Source: M3007 sp037445225 (GTDB lineage: Bacteria > Bacteroidota > Bacteroidia > Chitinophagales > Saprospiraceae). Taken from it: a stretch of DNA of 64,000 bases. The stretch is from contig JBBIKW010000004.1 in the NCBI GenBank assembly GCA_037445225.1, positions 124,001 through 188,000 of the forward strand, in the 5' to 3' direction. The position numbers and the translations under genes are program-made. The notes under the pieces were generated by a model. It was not told the origin of the DNA and did no database searches. It worked only from the letters and a program-made list of their open reading frames with translations. The stretch's first letter is position 1. Every line of letters starts with the position of its first letter. Shown one piece after another: positions 58,486-64,000 of this stretch.

Positions 58486-60291
58486 ATGAAATACCGCAGC
58501 TATCTGCTACTTCTGGCGGCTTTGGGCGCCCTTCGCTTAGCCGCCCAAGCTACCTGGGAAATCGGCGTGATGGGTGGGGCAACTGCTTATGCGGGGGATT
58601 TGAATGAATACACGTATTTCGACTATCGGGCGCGCGAGATGGGCTACGGCTTGCTCGCGCGACGGCACTTCGGGCCCGTCTTTGCCGCTCGCTTCAATTA
58701 TCTGGGTGGGAAAATCGCCGGAGATGAGTCGCACTTTGCCGACCCATTCTGGCGCGCGCAGCGGGCTTTCCGATTTTCCAGCGCCTTTCACGAAGCATCT
58801 CTGCTGCTGGAGTGGGATATCCTCGGCTACCGCCGTCGAAACGGCTGGCGTTTCCGAAAGATCTTTGGCCCCTATGTCTTCGTTGGGGGCGGCTACAACT
58901 ATTTCCGCACGACTCCCAACTACAACGACAGCGGCCGACCCAACCCTATTGTCCCTTCAGAGCGCATCCTTGCCGACAAGCAGGCACTCGCTGCCACGCC
59001 TACACCTATTCTGCACTTCGGCGGCGGCTTTAAATGGGACCTCGAACGGTACTGGGTGTTGGGCTTCGAATTAGGGCTTCGAGCGGTATTTTCCGACTAC
59101 TTAGATGGTGTCAGCATCGCCGGCATTCCGGGAAACCGCGACTGGTTTGCCTTTGCGGGTATTACCCTGACGCACCGTATCCGAGAAGTGGACTCCGACC
59201 GAGATTGGATACCTAACCGACGCGACAAGTGTCCGCTGTCGCCCGGGCCAGCTAAATACCGTGGCTGTCCCGATGCGGATGCCGACGGCATCGTAGACGA
59301 CTACGACGAATGCCCCTTCGTTCCAGGAGCGCTCTCAGCGCGCGGCTGTCCGGACGCTGACGGCGACGGCGTGCAGGATAGCCTCGACCTGTGCCCGCGC
59401 TTGTCTGGCCCCGTCAATGCCTGCGGCTGCCCCGACCGAGACGGCGACAGCATTCCTGACATGGAAGACCTGTGCCCCGAAGTCGCCGGTTTGCATCACC
59501 TAGATGGGTGCCCAGATGCCGACAACGACAGCATCCCCGACATGCGAGATGCCTGCCCTACGGCTTGGGGATTGCCCGAAACCCTGGGCTGTCCGGATCG
59601 AGACTATGACGGCTTAGCAGATGTAATCGACCAGTGCCCAAATGCCCCGGGTGAATGGGTGCACAGAGGCTGTCCGGACGCCGATGGCGACGGCATTCCC
59701 GACTACGAAGACATATGCTCGACCCAGCCCGGCCTCTGGGCATTCTACGGCTGTCCGGATACCGATGGCGACGGCATTGCCGATGCTTCAGACCGCTGCC
59801 CCAAACAAGCCGGTACCGCTGCTTTTCAAGGCTGCCCTGACACAGATGGCGATGGATCGCCCGACCCCGACGACCGATGCCCCTATGTGCCCGGCATTGC
59901 CGAACAGAACGGATGCCCCTTACTCAAAAAACAAGTGGTTCGACAGCTGCAGGAGGCGGGCAAACAAATACAATTTGAAACCGGCTCCGACGCGCTTTTG
60001 CCCGCCTCCATTCCTGTCGTAGAGCGCGTGGCTGAAATTCTTAAAAGCTACCCCAATTACCGCGTCACGGTAGCGGGCCATACCGACAATCGAGGTAAAC
60101 CGCAGAAAAACAAACAGCTCTCCGAAAGACGAGCGGCCCGATGTGTAGAAAAACTCGTCGCCTTGGGCGTTGAACCCGAGCGCCTCACGGCGATAGGTTA
60201 TGGTGCCACTAAGCCTATCGCCTCCAACGCCACCGCAAAGGGCCGCGCACGCAATCGGAGGGTAGAGTTTGTCTTGGTGCGCATGGACTAA
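58486..60291 (+). CDS. Outer-membrane protein with DUF6089-like barrel, nine TSP3 repeats and OmpA domain
   Basis: 601 residues from the ATG at 58486 (MKYRSYLLLLAALGALRLAAQ, a Sec signal). The first ~230 residues are a barrel-type domain beginning TWEIGVMGGATAYAGDLNEY. Nine thrombospondin-3 repeats of the form DxDxDGxxDxxDxC follow (about 245-485), each able to bind calcium and bounded by Cys-Pro. The C-terminal OmpA domain carries FETGSDALLP, GHTDNRG and the peptidoglycan-binding LSERRA. It probably links the outer membrane to the mDAP peptidoglycan. Length and repeat number are typical of gliding- and surface-related proteins in this phylum, but a motility role is not shown. Confidence 0.94.
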   Translation: MKYRSYLLLLAALGALRLAAQATWEIGVMGGATAYAGDLNEYTYFDYRAREMGYGLLARRHFGPVFAARFNYLGGKIAGDESHFADPFWRAQRAFRFSSAFHEASLLLEWDILGYRRRNGWRFRKIFGPYVFVGGGYNYFRTTPNYNDSGRPNPIVPSERILADKQALAATPTPILHFGGGFKWDLERYWVLGFELGLRAVFSDYLDGVSIAGIPGNRDWFAFAGITLTHRIREVDSDRDWIPNRRDKCPLSPGPAKYRGCPDADADGIVDDYDECPFVPGALSARGCPDADGDGVQDSLDLCPRLSGPVNACGCPDRDGDSIPDMEDLCPEVAGLHHLDGCPDADNDSIPDMRDACPTAWGLPETLGCPDRDYDGLADVIDQCPNAPGEWVHRGCPDADGDGIPDYEDICSTQPGLWAFYGCPDTDGDGIADASDRCPKQAGTAAFQGCPDTDGDGSPDPDDRCPYVPGIAEQNGCPLLKKQVVRQLQEAGKQIQFETGSDALLPASIPVVERVAEILKSYPNYRVTVAGHTDNRGKPQKNKQLSERRAARCVEKLVALGVEPERLTAIGYGATKPIASNATAKGRARNRRVEFVLVRMD

Positions 60292-60360
60292 ATCGAAACA
60301 GGGCTCCTCATGGACAAACATCTCCCTCTGAGAGCGCCCAAAAAGGGAATAATTCGATTT

Positions 60361-60459
60361 CAATAGTCCGTTTAAGTTTGAGTAGCGATTTTGCCTAAAG
60401 CATAGCCGAGTGATTTTTTACCACTTTCGGCTCACACCCGAACAAGCAAATAAATTTTT
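60361..60459 (+). repeat. Long direct repeat, copy 1
   Basis: About 99 bp starting CAATAGTCCGTTTAAGTTTG and ending GCAAATAAATTTTT. It matches copy 2 with a few substitutions and small indels. Central block GCGATTTTGCCTAAAGCATA is identical in both. Confidence 0.85.
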
Positions 60460-60550
60460 CCAGCATGCGTATCACTCAATACTCCGGACTAAACTGCCCG
60501 GAAGCGCTAACCTTCATACATCCAAACCGCACACCCAAAATACCCCTCTC

Positions 60551-60750
60551 GGCTTCGGAGAGGCCTAACTTTTGTAGCCTCTGCGCAACTCCCCCCATAC
60601 CGGCTTCGGAGAAGCCTAACTTCTATCCCTGTAGCGGGCTGGAAAGCGATATCCGACACCTCCCCTCTGGAAATACAAATGTTGGGCTTCTCTGAAGCCG
60701 CGGTTGAAGGGTGCACCTGTTCGAACTACAAATGTTTGGTTTCTCCGAAG
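60551..60750. repeat. Four copies of a short palindromic unit (two direct, two inverted)
   Basis: Units at 60551-60576 and 60602-60626 read GGCTTCGGAGARGCCTAACT on the plus strand. Units at 60674-60699 and 60726-60750 are the reverse orientation (TACAAATGTTGGGCTTC and CTACAAATGTTTGGTTTC). In the second and third units the GGCTTC/GAAGCC arms form a perfect 6-bp hairpin; the first and fourth are imperfect. Confidence 0.75.
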
Positions 60751-60853
60751 CAATAGTCCGTTTAATCTTGAGCAGCGATTTTGCCTAAAGCATAGCCGGG
60801 TGATTTTTTATCGATTTCGAGTCATATCTAATCTAAACAAGCAAATAAATTTT
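60751..60853 (+). repeat. Long direct repeat, copy 2
   Basis: About 103 bp starting CAATAGTCCGTTTAATCTTG and ending GCAAATAAATTTTG. It abuts the fourth short unit. A truncated, inverted third start (AACGGACTATT, 60924-60934) and a partial GTTTAAGTGTTTGAGT (60859-60875) follow. Confidence 0.8.
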
Positions 60854-61196
60854 GATAAAAGTTTAAGTGTTTGAGTGGACTATCCAAACCTACAGCTTCT
60901 GCCTTTTTTTGCCCTAAAATCTCAACGGACTATTTTCGGTTTTGGAAGCACAAAAAAGGCCGCAATGCCTCAGCAAAATGGGCTTCTGGAAAGGCACTTC
61001 GCGTTCTGTGGCGAAAAATTCAACCACAGGCGCAGAGACCGTCGATGAGCATCCTTTTTACCGCTCTACTGCGCTAGCTGCGGAGAAAAGACTAACTGCA
61101 GAAAACGCGGATAGCGGGAAAAAAAGAAAACATACCATCTTCGCTTCAGAATTGCAGGCTATCATTTTTTCTATCCAGAAACGTTTGTTGTTATCT

Positions 61197-62069
61197 ATGG
61201 CTGTTCTCATGCGAATTCTTTCCATCGCCGGGTTCTTTGCTATCGCACTTTTTATTACCACCGCTGCTGCGATACGCGGCCAGCAGCCGGAATATGGTCA
61301 GTGCGGATACTATCCAGACGCCCACCACGGTAAAAAGACGGCGTCCGGAGAGATCTACGACAAGAACCAGCTTACTGCCGCCCATAAGAGCCACCCTTTC
61401 GGCACCCTATTGCGCGTCACTCGTTTGGACAACAAAAAGTCGATAGAGGTTCGCGTCAACGACCGCGGGCCTTTCGTGGGCGGATACGTCGTCGATATCT
61501 CGCGAAAAGCAGCCGAAGCCATTGGCCTAACCCGCGACGGCGTAGCCAAAGTGAAGGTGGAAGTGATCGGCACGGCAGGGGCTGCCGGTAGCAAGGCGAT
61601 AAAGGCCGCCGAGGTCTCCGCCTCCTCCACAAGCGCGAGTGTTGCCTCTGCTGGAGAAGCGGCCAGTAAGCTCGTCATCCCTGGACGTTCCAGCCCTTCT
61701 GCTGCGCCTAGAACCTTAGCGCCCGCAACTTACAGCACTTCCTCCATCGTTAAACCGCAAACATCGGCGGCGCCCACCCTCCGGCAGAGCGTGTCCGAAG
61801 TATACCAGATAGAGATTAAAACCGTGCCCTCTAAATCCTTCGGCCTCCAGCTGTCGGTACTCTCCTCTACGGAAAACCTCTTTCGCGAAATCAAAAAAGT
61901 TCAGGGCATTTGGCCGCAAAAAGTCATCATTGGCCATGAAAAGACGGGAAATACCACTACCTACAAGATACTCGTAGGGCCGTTTTCTTCGCGAAAAGAA
62001 GCGGAAGCGCAGCAGAAGGTAGCCAAGCAGAAAGGATATCCCAAGACCTTCATCGTAGAGTTTATGTAA
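61197..62069 (+). CDS. rlpA: RlpA-like septal lytic transglycosylase with SPOR domain
   Basis: 290 residues from the ATG at 61197 (61209 is an alternative; both precede the same signal helix). After the signal peptide comes a double-psi beta-barrel domain with KKTASGEIYDKNQLTAAHKS, HPFGTLLRVTRL and VNDRGPFVGGYVVDIS. This is the RlpA catalytic fold, with the conserved Asp in NDRGPF. A Ser/Ala/Pro-rich linker and a C-terminal SPOR domain (about 210-290) follow. SPOR domains bind denuded glycan at septa, so it should act late in division on strands made by the FtsW/FtsI genes of this window. No lipobox Cys is seen, unlike E. coli RlpA. Confidence 0.92.
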   Translation: MAVLMRILSIAGFFAIALFITTAAAIRGQQPEYGQCGYYPDAHHGKKTASGEIYDKNQLTAAHKSHPFGTLLRVTRLDNKKSIEVRVNDRGPFVGGYVVDISRKAAEAIGLTRDGVAKVKVEVIGTAGAAGSKAIKAAEVSASSTSASVASAGEAASKLVIPGRSSPSAAPRTLAPATYSTSSIVKPQTSAAPTLRQSVSEVYQIEIKTVPSKSFGLQLSVLSSTENLFREIKKVQGIWPQKVIIGHEKTGNTTTYKILVGPFSSRKEAEAQQKVAKQKGYPKTFIVEFM

Positions 62070-62084
62070 GAGCTGTCGGCTTTC

Positions 62085-62127
62085 GAAAAAATAGGGCCGG
62101 ACGGAGAAACCCTCGTCCGGCCCTATT
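62085..62127 (-). terminator. Strong rho-independent terminator shared by convergent rlpA and iscA-like genes
   Basis: A perfect 13-bp stem (ATAGGGCCGGACG, 62091-62103; CGTCCGGCCCTAT, 62114-62126) around a 10-base loop. On the minus strand it is followed by TTTTTT, so it terminates the Fe-S carrier gene well. On the plus strand the T-run is weak. Confidence 0.85.
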
Positions 62128-62153
62128 GCCAAAGCAAGCGGCCAACTTATCGC

Positions 62154-62516
62154 TCAAGCGGAGAAGGAGGTGCCGCAACCGCAGGTAGAAGTGGCATTCG
62201 GATTGTTAAACTTAAAACCTCGGTTGTCTAAACCATTGACAAAATCGATCTCCATGCCCAACAAATAAATGGCGTGGGCGCGGTTCATCAGCACTTTTAT
62301 GCCGTCGACTTCAAAAACATCGTCGCCTTCTTGAGGTAAGTCAAACCCTAAGATGTAGGAAAAGCCAGAACATCCGCCACCCTTAACGCCTACCCGAAGA
62401 CCGTACTCTTCGGGAATGTTTTCCTCCCGGCGGATGACGGCCAATTGTTCTAACGCACCCGGCGTAAGGCGAATAGGCGGAGCAACGTCAGCAGTGCTTT
62501 CTCGCTTGTTTTCCAT
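62154..62516 (-). CDS. HesB/IscA-type iron-sulfur carrier protein
   Basis: 120 residues from the ATG at 62516; a GTG two codons earlier is less likely. The A-type Fe-S scaffold/carrier fold is clear, with Cys49 in GGGCSGFSY and the C-terminal pair Cys112/Cys114 in TCGCG, the three cluster-ligand cysteines. Such proteins (IscA, ErpA, SufA) receive [2Fe-2S] or [4Fe-4S] clusters and pass them to apo-enzymes. No isc or suf operon lies next to it, so it is a stand-alone ErpA/IscA type. It has its own -7 motif and a strong terminator. Confidence 0.94.
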   Translation of the reverse strand: MENKRESTADVAPPIRLTPGALEQLAVIRREENIPEEYGLRVGVKGGGCSGFSYILGFDLPQEGDDVFEVDGIKVLMNRAHAIYLLGMEIDFVNGLDNRGFKFNNPNATSTCGCGTSFSA

Positions 62517-62540
62517 GGACACGAGATGTGTTTAGTGGAG

Positions 62541-62548
62541 CAAAGGTA
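62541..62548 (-). promoter_or_regulatory. -7 element TACCTTTG of the Fe-S carrier gene
   Basis: Exact TAnnTTTG match on the minus strand, with a predicted leader of about 20 nt to the ATG at 62516. Confidence 0.55.
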
Positions 62549-62576
62549 AATACTTTCTATATAACAGCCTTGCACA

Positions 62577-62619
62577 GCGAATGTTGCGCTAGCGATAGGC
62601 ATTGTCGTCGAACATTCGC
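62577..62619. promoter_or_regulatory. 9-bp inverted repeat between divergent promoters (candidate operator)
   Basis: GCGAATGTT (62577-62585) and AACATTCGC (62611-62619) are perfect reverse complements 25 bp apart. The second arm abuts the plus-strand -7 element (62621-62628). The position fits a regulator binding site for one or both promoters. Confidence 0.5.
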
Positions 62620-62620
62620 A

Positions 62621-62628
62621 TACCTTTG
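62621..62628 (+). promoter_or_regulatory. -7 element TACCTTTG of the gene at 62660
   Basis: Exact TAnnTTTG match, 32 bases upstream of the ATG at 62660. A TTG at 62602-62604 is 16 bp upstream, slightly shorter than usual -33 spacing. Confidence 0.55.
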
Positions 62629-62659
62629 CCGGCCCGTTCTTTACTTTGCGCCAGAAGAC

Positions 62660-63184
62660 ATGAGTTTTTTCCTCGAGATACTTAAGCTGACCCTACCGGC
62701 CCTAGTGGTGTTTTTCACCGTGTACTTCATGCTAAAACTCCTTTTGGAGGAGCGGCAACGACACGATGCTGCTCTGTTGCGCCAGAACGCACAGAAAGTA
62801 ACCCTACCCCTGCGCCTTCAAGCCTACGAGCGCCTGACGCTGCTGTGCGAGCGCACCGCCATACCCAACGTCCTGTTGCGAGTACGCACCCCAGGGATGA
62901 CAGCCGGACAGCTCACCAACGCTTTGCTCATCGCCATCCATCAGGAATTCGACCACAACACCTCTCAGCAGCTATATGTCTCGGATACGCTGTGGCGCAT
63001 CATCTCGACTGCTCGCCAACAGACCCTCACCCTCATTACGCAAGCAGCAGAAGGGCTCGACCCACAAGCTAGCGACGAAGCCCTTGTACAGCGCCTCTTC
63101 GCTATGTTAGAAGTCCAAGGGGAGCCCACTCCTCTACAGCAGGCCATTATTGCCATACGAACCGAGGCCGGGCAACTTTTTTAA
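62660..63184 (+). CDS. Short conserved membrane-anchored protein (DUF7935-like)
   Basis: 174 residues from the ATG at 62660; an in-frame extension upstream runs through the promoter region and is rejected. One N-terminal membrane helix (LKLTLPALVVFFTVYFMLKLLL) is followed by a helical cytoplasmic part with PLRLQAYERLTLLCERTAIPN and a Gln/Ala-rich C-terminus. The membrane helix followed by PLRLQAYERL is a pattern I associate with a short Bacteroidota-specific family (DUF7935). The link to that family name is from memory and not confirmed. Function unknown. Confidence 0.75.
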   Translation: MSFFLEILKLTLPALVVFFTVYFMLKLLLEERQRHDAALLRQNAQKVTLPLRLQAYERLTLLCERTAIPNVLLRVRTPGMTAGQLTNALLIAIHQEFDHNTSQQLYVSDTLWRIISTARQQTLTLITQAAEGLDPQASDEALVQRLFAMLEVQGEPTPLQQAIIAIRTEAGQLF

Positions 63185-63737
63185 GCAAAAGAACCGCCCA
63201 AACGCTATCTTTTACAGCAGGAAGCAGTCCTACACTGCTGATTGTCATAGCATTTATGCCTCATATACAAAACAAAACTTCTACATGAGCTCGACATTTC
63301 CTGCGACATGCCGCTCTGGAACCGCTCCAGTTTTACTGATTCCGGAAGCGCCCTTTCTATAAGCATACGACATCCCGCCTTACTTTGCCAAAGCAGCCCT
63401 TTTGAAGGGCACAGATACAACCTATTGGCAATCAAGGCAAACAAAAATTGTTTCGCCTAAAATACTGAAATCCAACTTTTTTTTAACAAAAAGTATTAGC
63501 CCTACAAACATATGCCCTAAAGTGTCGGCCCCATTCAAGGTAGGGTGATTACACTTCTGATTGTCAAGCGACTGAGCATTGGGAGCGAAAAAGCGAAAAA
63601 TTTTTCGTCGAAAAATGGTCGCCAGATTTCCAGTTTACTCCTCACTTGCACAATCTTTGTCTTCCCTTCCGAGAGTTATAGCACTGACAAAGACAACGAC
63701 GGGAAACTCCCTCCAACGCTGAAAAGCTATCAGGCCT
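63185..63737. other. 553-bp region upstream of dnaA without a recognisable gene
   Basis: It contains a GCCCTT-TTG-AAGGGC hairpin (63396-63410) and a 17-bp near-repeat (TACACTkCTGATTGTCA at 63231-63247 and 63550-63566). There is an AT-rich tract (63471-63495) and a one-mismatch -7 element (AATCTTTG, 63652-63659) upstream of dnaA. I found no good DnaA box (TTATNCACA or its complement), so nothing marks it as oriC. Confidence 0.6.
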
Positions 63738-64000
63738 ATGTCAAGCAACTGCCAGATGGTGTGGGATCGCTGTCTGCACATCATTAAGAAGAACGTTCCG
63801 CCACAGAGCTATCAGACATGGTTTGAACCCATTCGTCCGATGGGCTTGGAAAATTCGGTATTGACCATTGCCGTTCCCAACAAGCTCTACTATGAGTGGC
63901 TGGAAGAGAATTTCGTTCAAGTGCTGCGCACCAGCATTCACCAGGTGCTGGGTGAAGATGGACGGTTGCGCTATTGCATCTTGGGCAATGGCTCGGAGAC
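63738..64000 (+). CDS. dnaA: Chromosomal replication initiator DnaA, N-terminal part (cut by window end)
   Basis: The frame opens at ATG 63738 (MSSNCQMVWDRCLHIIKKN) and remains open to the last base, 87 codons. An ATG at 63756 is an alternative. Domain I of DnaA is visible, with VWDRCLHIIKKN, SYQTWFEPIRPM and LENSVLTIAVPN then KLYYEWLEENFVQVL. This is the helicase/DiaA-interaction domain. The AAA+ and DNA-binding domains lie beyond the window. DnaA starts replication by melting oriC and also acts as a transcription factor. Confidence 0.95.
   Translation, partial: MSSNCQMVWDRCLHIIKKNVPPQSYQTWFEPIRPMGLENSVLTIAVPNKLYYEWLEENFVQVLRTSIHQVLGEDGRLRYCILGNGSE

Larger units (their letters stand above)
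60292..61196. other. 905-bp gene-free region dominated by repeats
   Basis: No credible gene is seen. AAATCGAA (60290-60297) and TTCGATTT (60353-60360) form an 8-bp inverted pair. After this come two ~100-bp direct repeats, a cluster of four short palindromic units between them, and further TAGTCCG/CGGACTA motifs to about 60934. The last ~260 bp up to the rlpA start hold no motif match that I trust. A TTG-initiated extension of rlpA through this area is not credible. Confidence 0.7.

Noticed and set aside
60551..60750. CRISPR-like array of short units
   Set aside because: Only four units, in mixed orientation, with irregular spacing and internal palindromes, and no cas genes nearby. They look like dispersed palindromic repeats.
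60942..61196. N-terminal extension of the rlpA frame back to 60942
   Set aside because: It begins with TTG, runs from the repeat field, and the signal peptide at 61197 would be buried inside it.
63185..63737. oriC next to dnaA
   Set aside because: I found no good DnaA boxes in this stretch, and in Bacteroidota dnaA is not always at the origin. The AT-rich tract alone is not enough.
63205..63787. Reading frames on both strands upstream of dnaA
   Set aside because: Their translations have no family-like pattern, and the plus-strand one overlaps the dnaA start in another frame.
1..64000. tRNA, rRNA, prophage and transposase genes
   Set aside because: Reading the gaps on both strands, I saw no cloverleaf or T-loop pattern that I trust and no integrase, transposase or phage structural gene. 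A covariance-model scan would be the decisive check for RNA genes.

Overview
The window is a chromosomal segment of a member of the Bacteroidota. The indicators are: a type IX secretion (T9SS) C-terminal sorting domain on the sugar dehydrogenase at 28381-30240; SprB-like, DUF547, DUF1028 and NSS/MetS-type genes; an OmpA protein with thrombospondin-3 repeats; and, upstream of many genes, the Bacteroidota -7 promoter motif TAnnTTTG instead of an E. coli -10 box. Base composition by eye is moderately GC-rich with no abrupt shift. I see no prophage, integrase, transposase, CRISPR array, rRNA or tRNA. Genus cannot be assigned from this sequence alone.

Layout. 1-3712 (minus): the N-terminal end of a TamB/AsmA-like protein, a membrane-anchored coiled-coil protein, a PPP-type phosphatase and a TPR lipoprotein. 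3807-4583 (plus): an alpha/beta hydrolase. 4580-20181 (minus): a complete dcw cluster, transcribed mraZ-rsmH-ftsL-ftsI-murE-mraY-murD-ftsW-murG-murC-ftsQ-ftsA-ftsZ, with many 1-4 bp junctions and no murF or ddl. Upstream of mraZ is a promoter with a 10-bp-spaced GTGGK pair that fits the MraZ box. 20579-23812: a glutamine-amidotransferase-like gene and, divergently, an acidic protein plus two tandem paralogous outer-membrane-type proteins. 23827-28149 (minus): an NSS sodium symporter with a downstream MetS-like mini-subunit, an amidohydrolase and a membrane protein. 28381-41412 (minus): a secreted PQQ-type sugar dehydrogenase, a 2017-residue alpha-2-macroglobulin-like lipoprotein with a thioester motif, a leaderless amidase with SH3 domains next to a double-AAA (CbbX-type) ATPase, and an RfbD-like reductase. 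41462-49705: TonB-dependent receptor, pyrG, a lipB-136aa-membrane protein-msrB operon, gpmI and an NTF2-like protein. 50005-60291: S9 peptidase, a small aquaporin-like protein, DUF547 protein, a TPR-adenylate cyclase, another alpha/beta hydrolase, DUF1028 protein and an OmpA/TSP3 protein. 60292-61196 is a gene-free stretch of direct and inverted repeats. 61197-64000: rlpA-like, an IscA/ErpA-type Fe-S carrier, a short membrane-anchored conserved protein, and the first 263 bases of dnaA, cut by the window end.

Theme. Much of the segment concerns the cell envelope. The dcw genes make lipid II (MurC, D, E, MraY, MurG) and assemble the divisome (FtsZ, A, Q, L, W, I). MurE carries the DNPR motif of meso-diaminopimelate-adding enzymes. 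RlpA-SPOR, the amidase-SH3 protein, the OmpA protein, the macroglobulin lipoprotein and TamB also act at wall or outer membrane. Regulation visible in the sequence includes TAnnTTTG promoters, MraZ boxes, rho-independent terminators, a terminator-like palindrome inside dcw between murE and mraY, two face-to-face promoters at 52059-52096, and a 9-bp inverted repeat between two divergent promoters at 62541-62628.

The least-explained items are the amidase/double-AAA pair (36768-40422), the repeat field at 60361-60934, the aquaporin-like protein without the selectivity-filter arginine, and an orphan plus-strand palindrome plus terminator at 49853-49946.
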